Under the pieces are notes generated by a model that saw nothing but the letters and a program-made list of their open reading frames with translations, did not search any database and had not been told where the DNA came from. Both the position numbers and the translations under genes were made by a program. A stretch of 64,000 nt of DNA from Lunularia cruciata (lineage: Eukaryota > Streptophyta > Marchantiopsida > Lunulariales > Lunulariaceae): contig OX419760.1 in assembly GCA_948567375.1 (NCBI GenBank), forward strand, positions 41,788,001 through 41,852,000, in the 5' to 3' direction. Below are positions 63,375-64,000 of this stretch, one piece after another (the stretch's first letter is position 1; each line of letters starts with the position of its first letter).

Positions 63375-64000
63375 GACTCCACCCCTCGCGTCACAATCAC
63401 TCCTCTGTCAGAAGTCTGTCCTCCCCTCGATCTACTTCTCCCCTCAATGTTGCTCGTTATCTCTTGTCTTATGTCAGCGATCCGATCGATCCAATATAGG
63501 TGCGAGGAGACTCCACAGCCCCGCGGACAGCGAGATACTCAATCAATAAATCAAAGCTTGCTTTTCTTCTTCTCGTCCCCCTCGATAGATAGAGGAGAAG
63601 GAAGTGGAAAGAATAAGGACAAGGCAGGGGTCTGTCTATCTGTCTGTCTCGCTCTTCGCTCTCTCTTTTCGTCCCTCTGCCCTTTCCCTCTCTCTTTCTC
63701 TCTCTGTCTCTCCTGTCTCTCTCTCTCCGAGAGGCACTCACCCACAGGAACACACCACACAGAGAAAGGCCACCACAAGGACAGGAAGGACTCACATGCC
63801 GCTGGAGAAGAAAGGAGGACTACACGTGTCATTACGCCTTGCAGCGAAAGAGAACTTCCCTCCTTCCTTCCTTCCGTCCTTCTCGAGCGCTTGGCTTTTC
63901 GCTCTCTTCTCCATCTCGCCACTTCCCTACGTTAAATTAGTTGTGATGTTTTGCTTTGGATTTTGTAATGATGTTACAAGATTAGAATAATAGTGTAAGT
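63375..64000 (-). promoter_or_regulatory. V-ATPase C upstream region with GA-rich tract
   Basis: 5' flank and probable 5' UTR of the subunit C gene. 63635-63735 is a CT-rich tract on the plus strand (GAGAGA on the gene strand), a common feature of plant core promoters and 5' UTRs. A clear TATA box is not identified, and the window may end before the full promoter. Open frames across the tract on both strands are low-complexity artefacts. Confidence 0.5.

Noticed and set aside
63469-63935. Three long ORFs around 63.5-63.9 kb on both strands
   Set aside because: They arise from the CT/GA tract and lack stops by composition; Arg/Glu or Ser/Leu repeats only.

Overview
The window is nuclear DNA from a land plant or close streptophyte relative. 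The evidence is an 11-exon V-ATPase subunit C gene (60550-63374, minus strand) with clean GT-AG introns of roughly 100-320 bp, plant-type Ty3/gypsy lineages (chromodomain chromoviruses and an Athila/Tat-like element with a tRNA-Asp-type primer site), and decay of a kind expected from plant CG/CHG methylation. I cannot name the species. A bryophyte or other non-seed plant would fit, but that is a guess.

Positions 1-49.9 kb are a deeply nested stack of LTR retrotransposons. A minus-strand chromovirus (E1: 1-2823 plus 8428-9241) was hit in gag by a related copy (E2, 2824-8427) and in its LTR by a plus-strand copy (E3, 9242-10460 plus 39155-40427). E3 gag was then split by a large plus-strand element ('DP', 10461 to about 39154). 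DP was in turn hit in RNase H by an Athila/Tat-like element (OTA, 17726-31397), in the integrase tail by an unclassified 4.5 kb element (32672-37134), and in its 3' LTR by a solo OTA LTR. OTA integrase contains a minus-strand chromovirus (CV, 24227-30090). A more complete chromovirus, E4 (41329-47659), follows with its own nested solo LTR. Then come one more OTA solo LTR, a truncated CV LTR and a weak copia-like remnant. Exact target-site duplications support most of these boundaries.

The most striking element is DP. Its polyprotein encodes gag, two zinc knuckles and protease, then a DNA cytosine-5 methyltransferase domain with recognisable motifs I, IV, VI, VIII, IX and X, then reverse transcriptase, RNase H and a DDE integrase, and finally a C4HC3 PHD finger. 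One retrotransposon thus carries both a possible writer of DNA methylation and a possible histone-tail reader. The copy is dead, but its stops are almost all TAG (expected CAG) or TGA, a signature of C-to-T change at CHG and CG sites.

The region from 50 to 64 kb is different and more genic: a minus-strand plant-type gene of unknown function with one apparent frameshift (about 51.1-52.6 kb), a 5'-truncated non-LTR retrotransposon tail with a zinc finger and restriction-like endonuclease (55075-56172), several kilobases of AT-rich sequence without recognisable genes, and the V-ATPase subunit C gene with a GA/CT-rich tract upstream.
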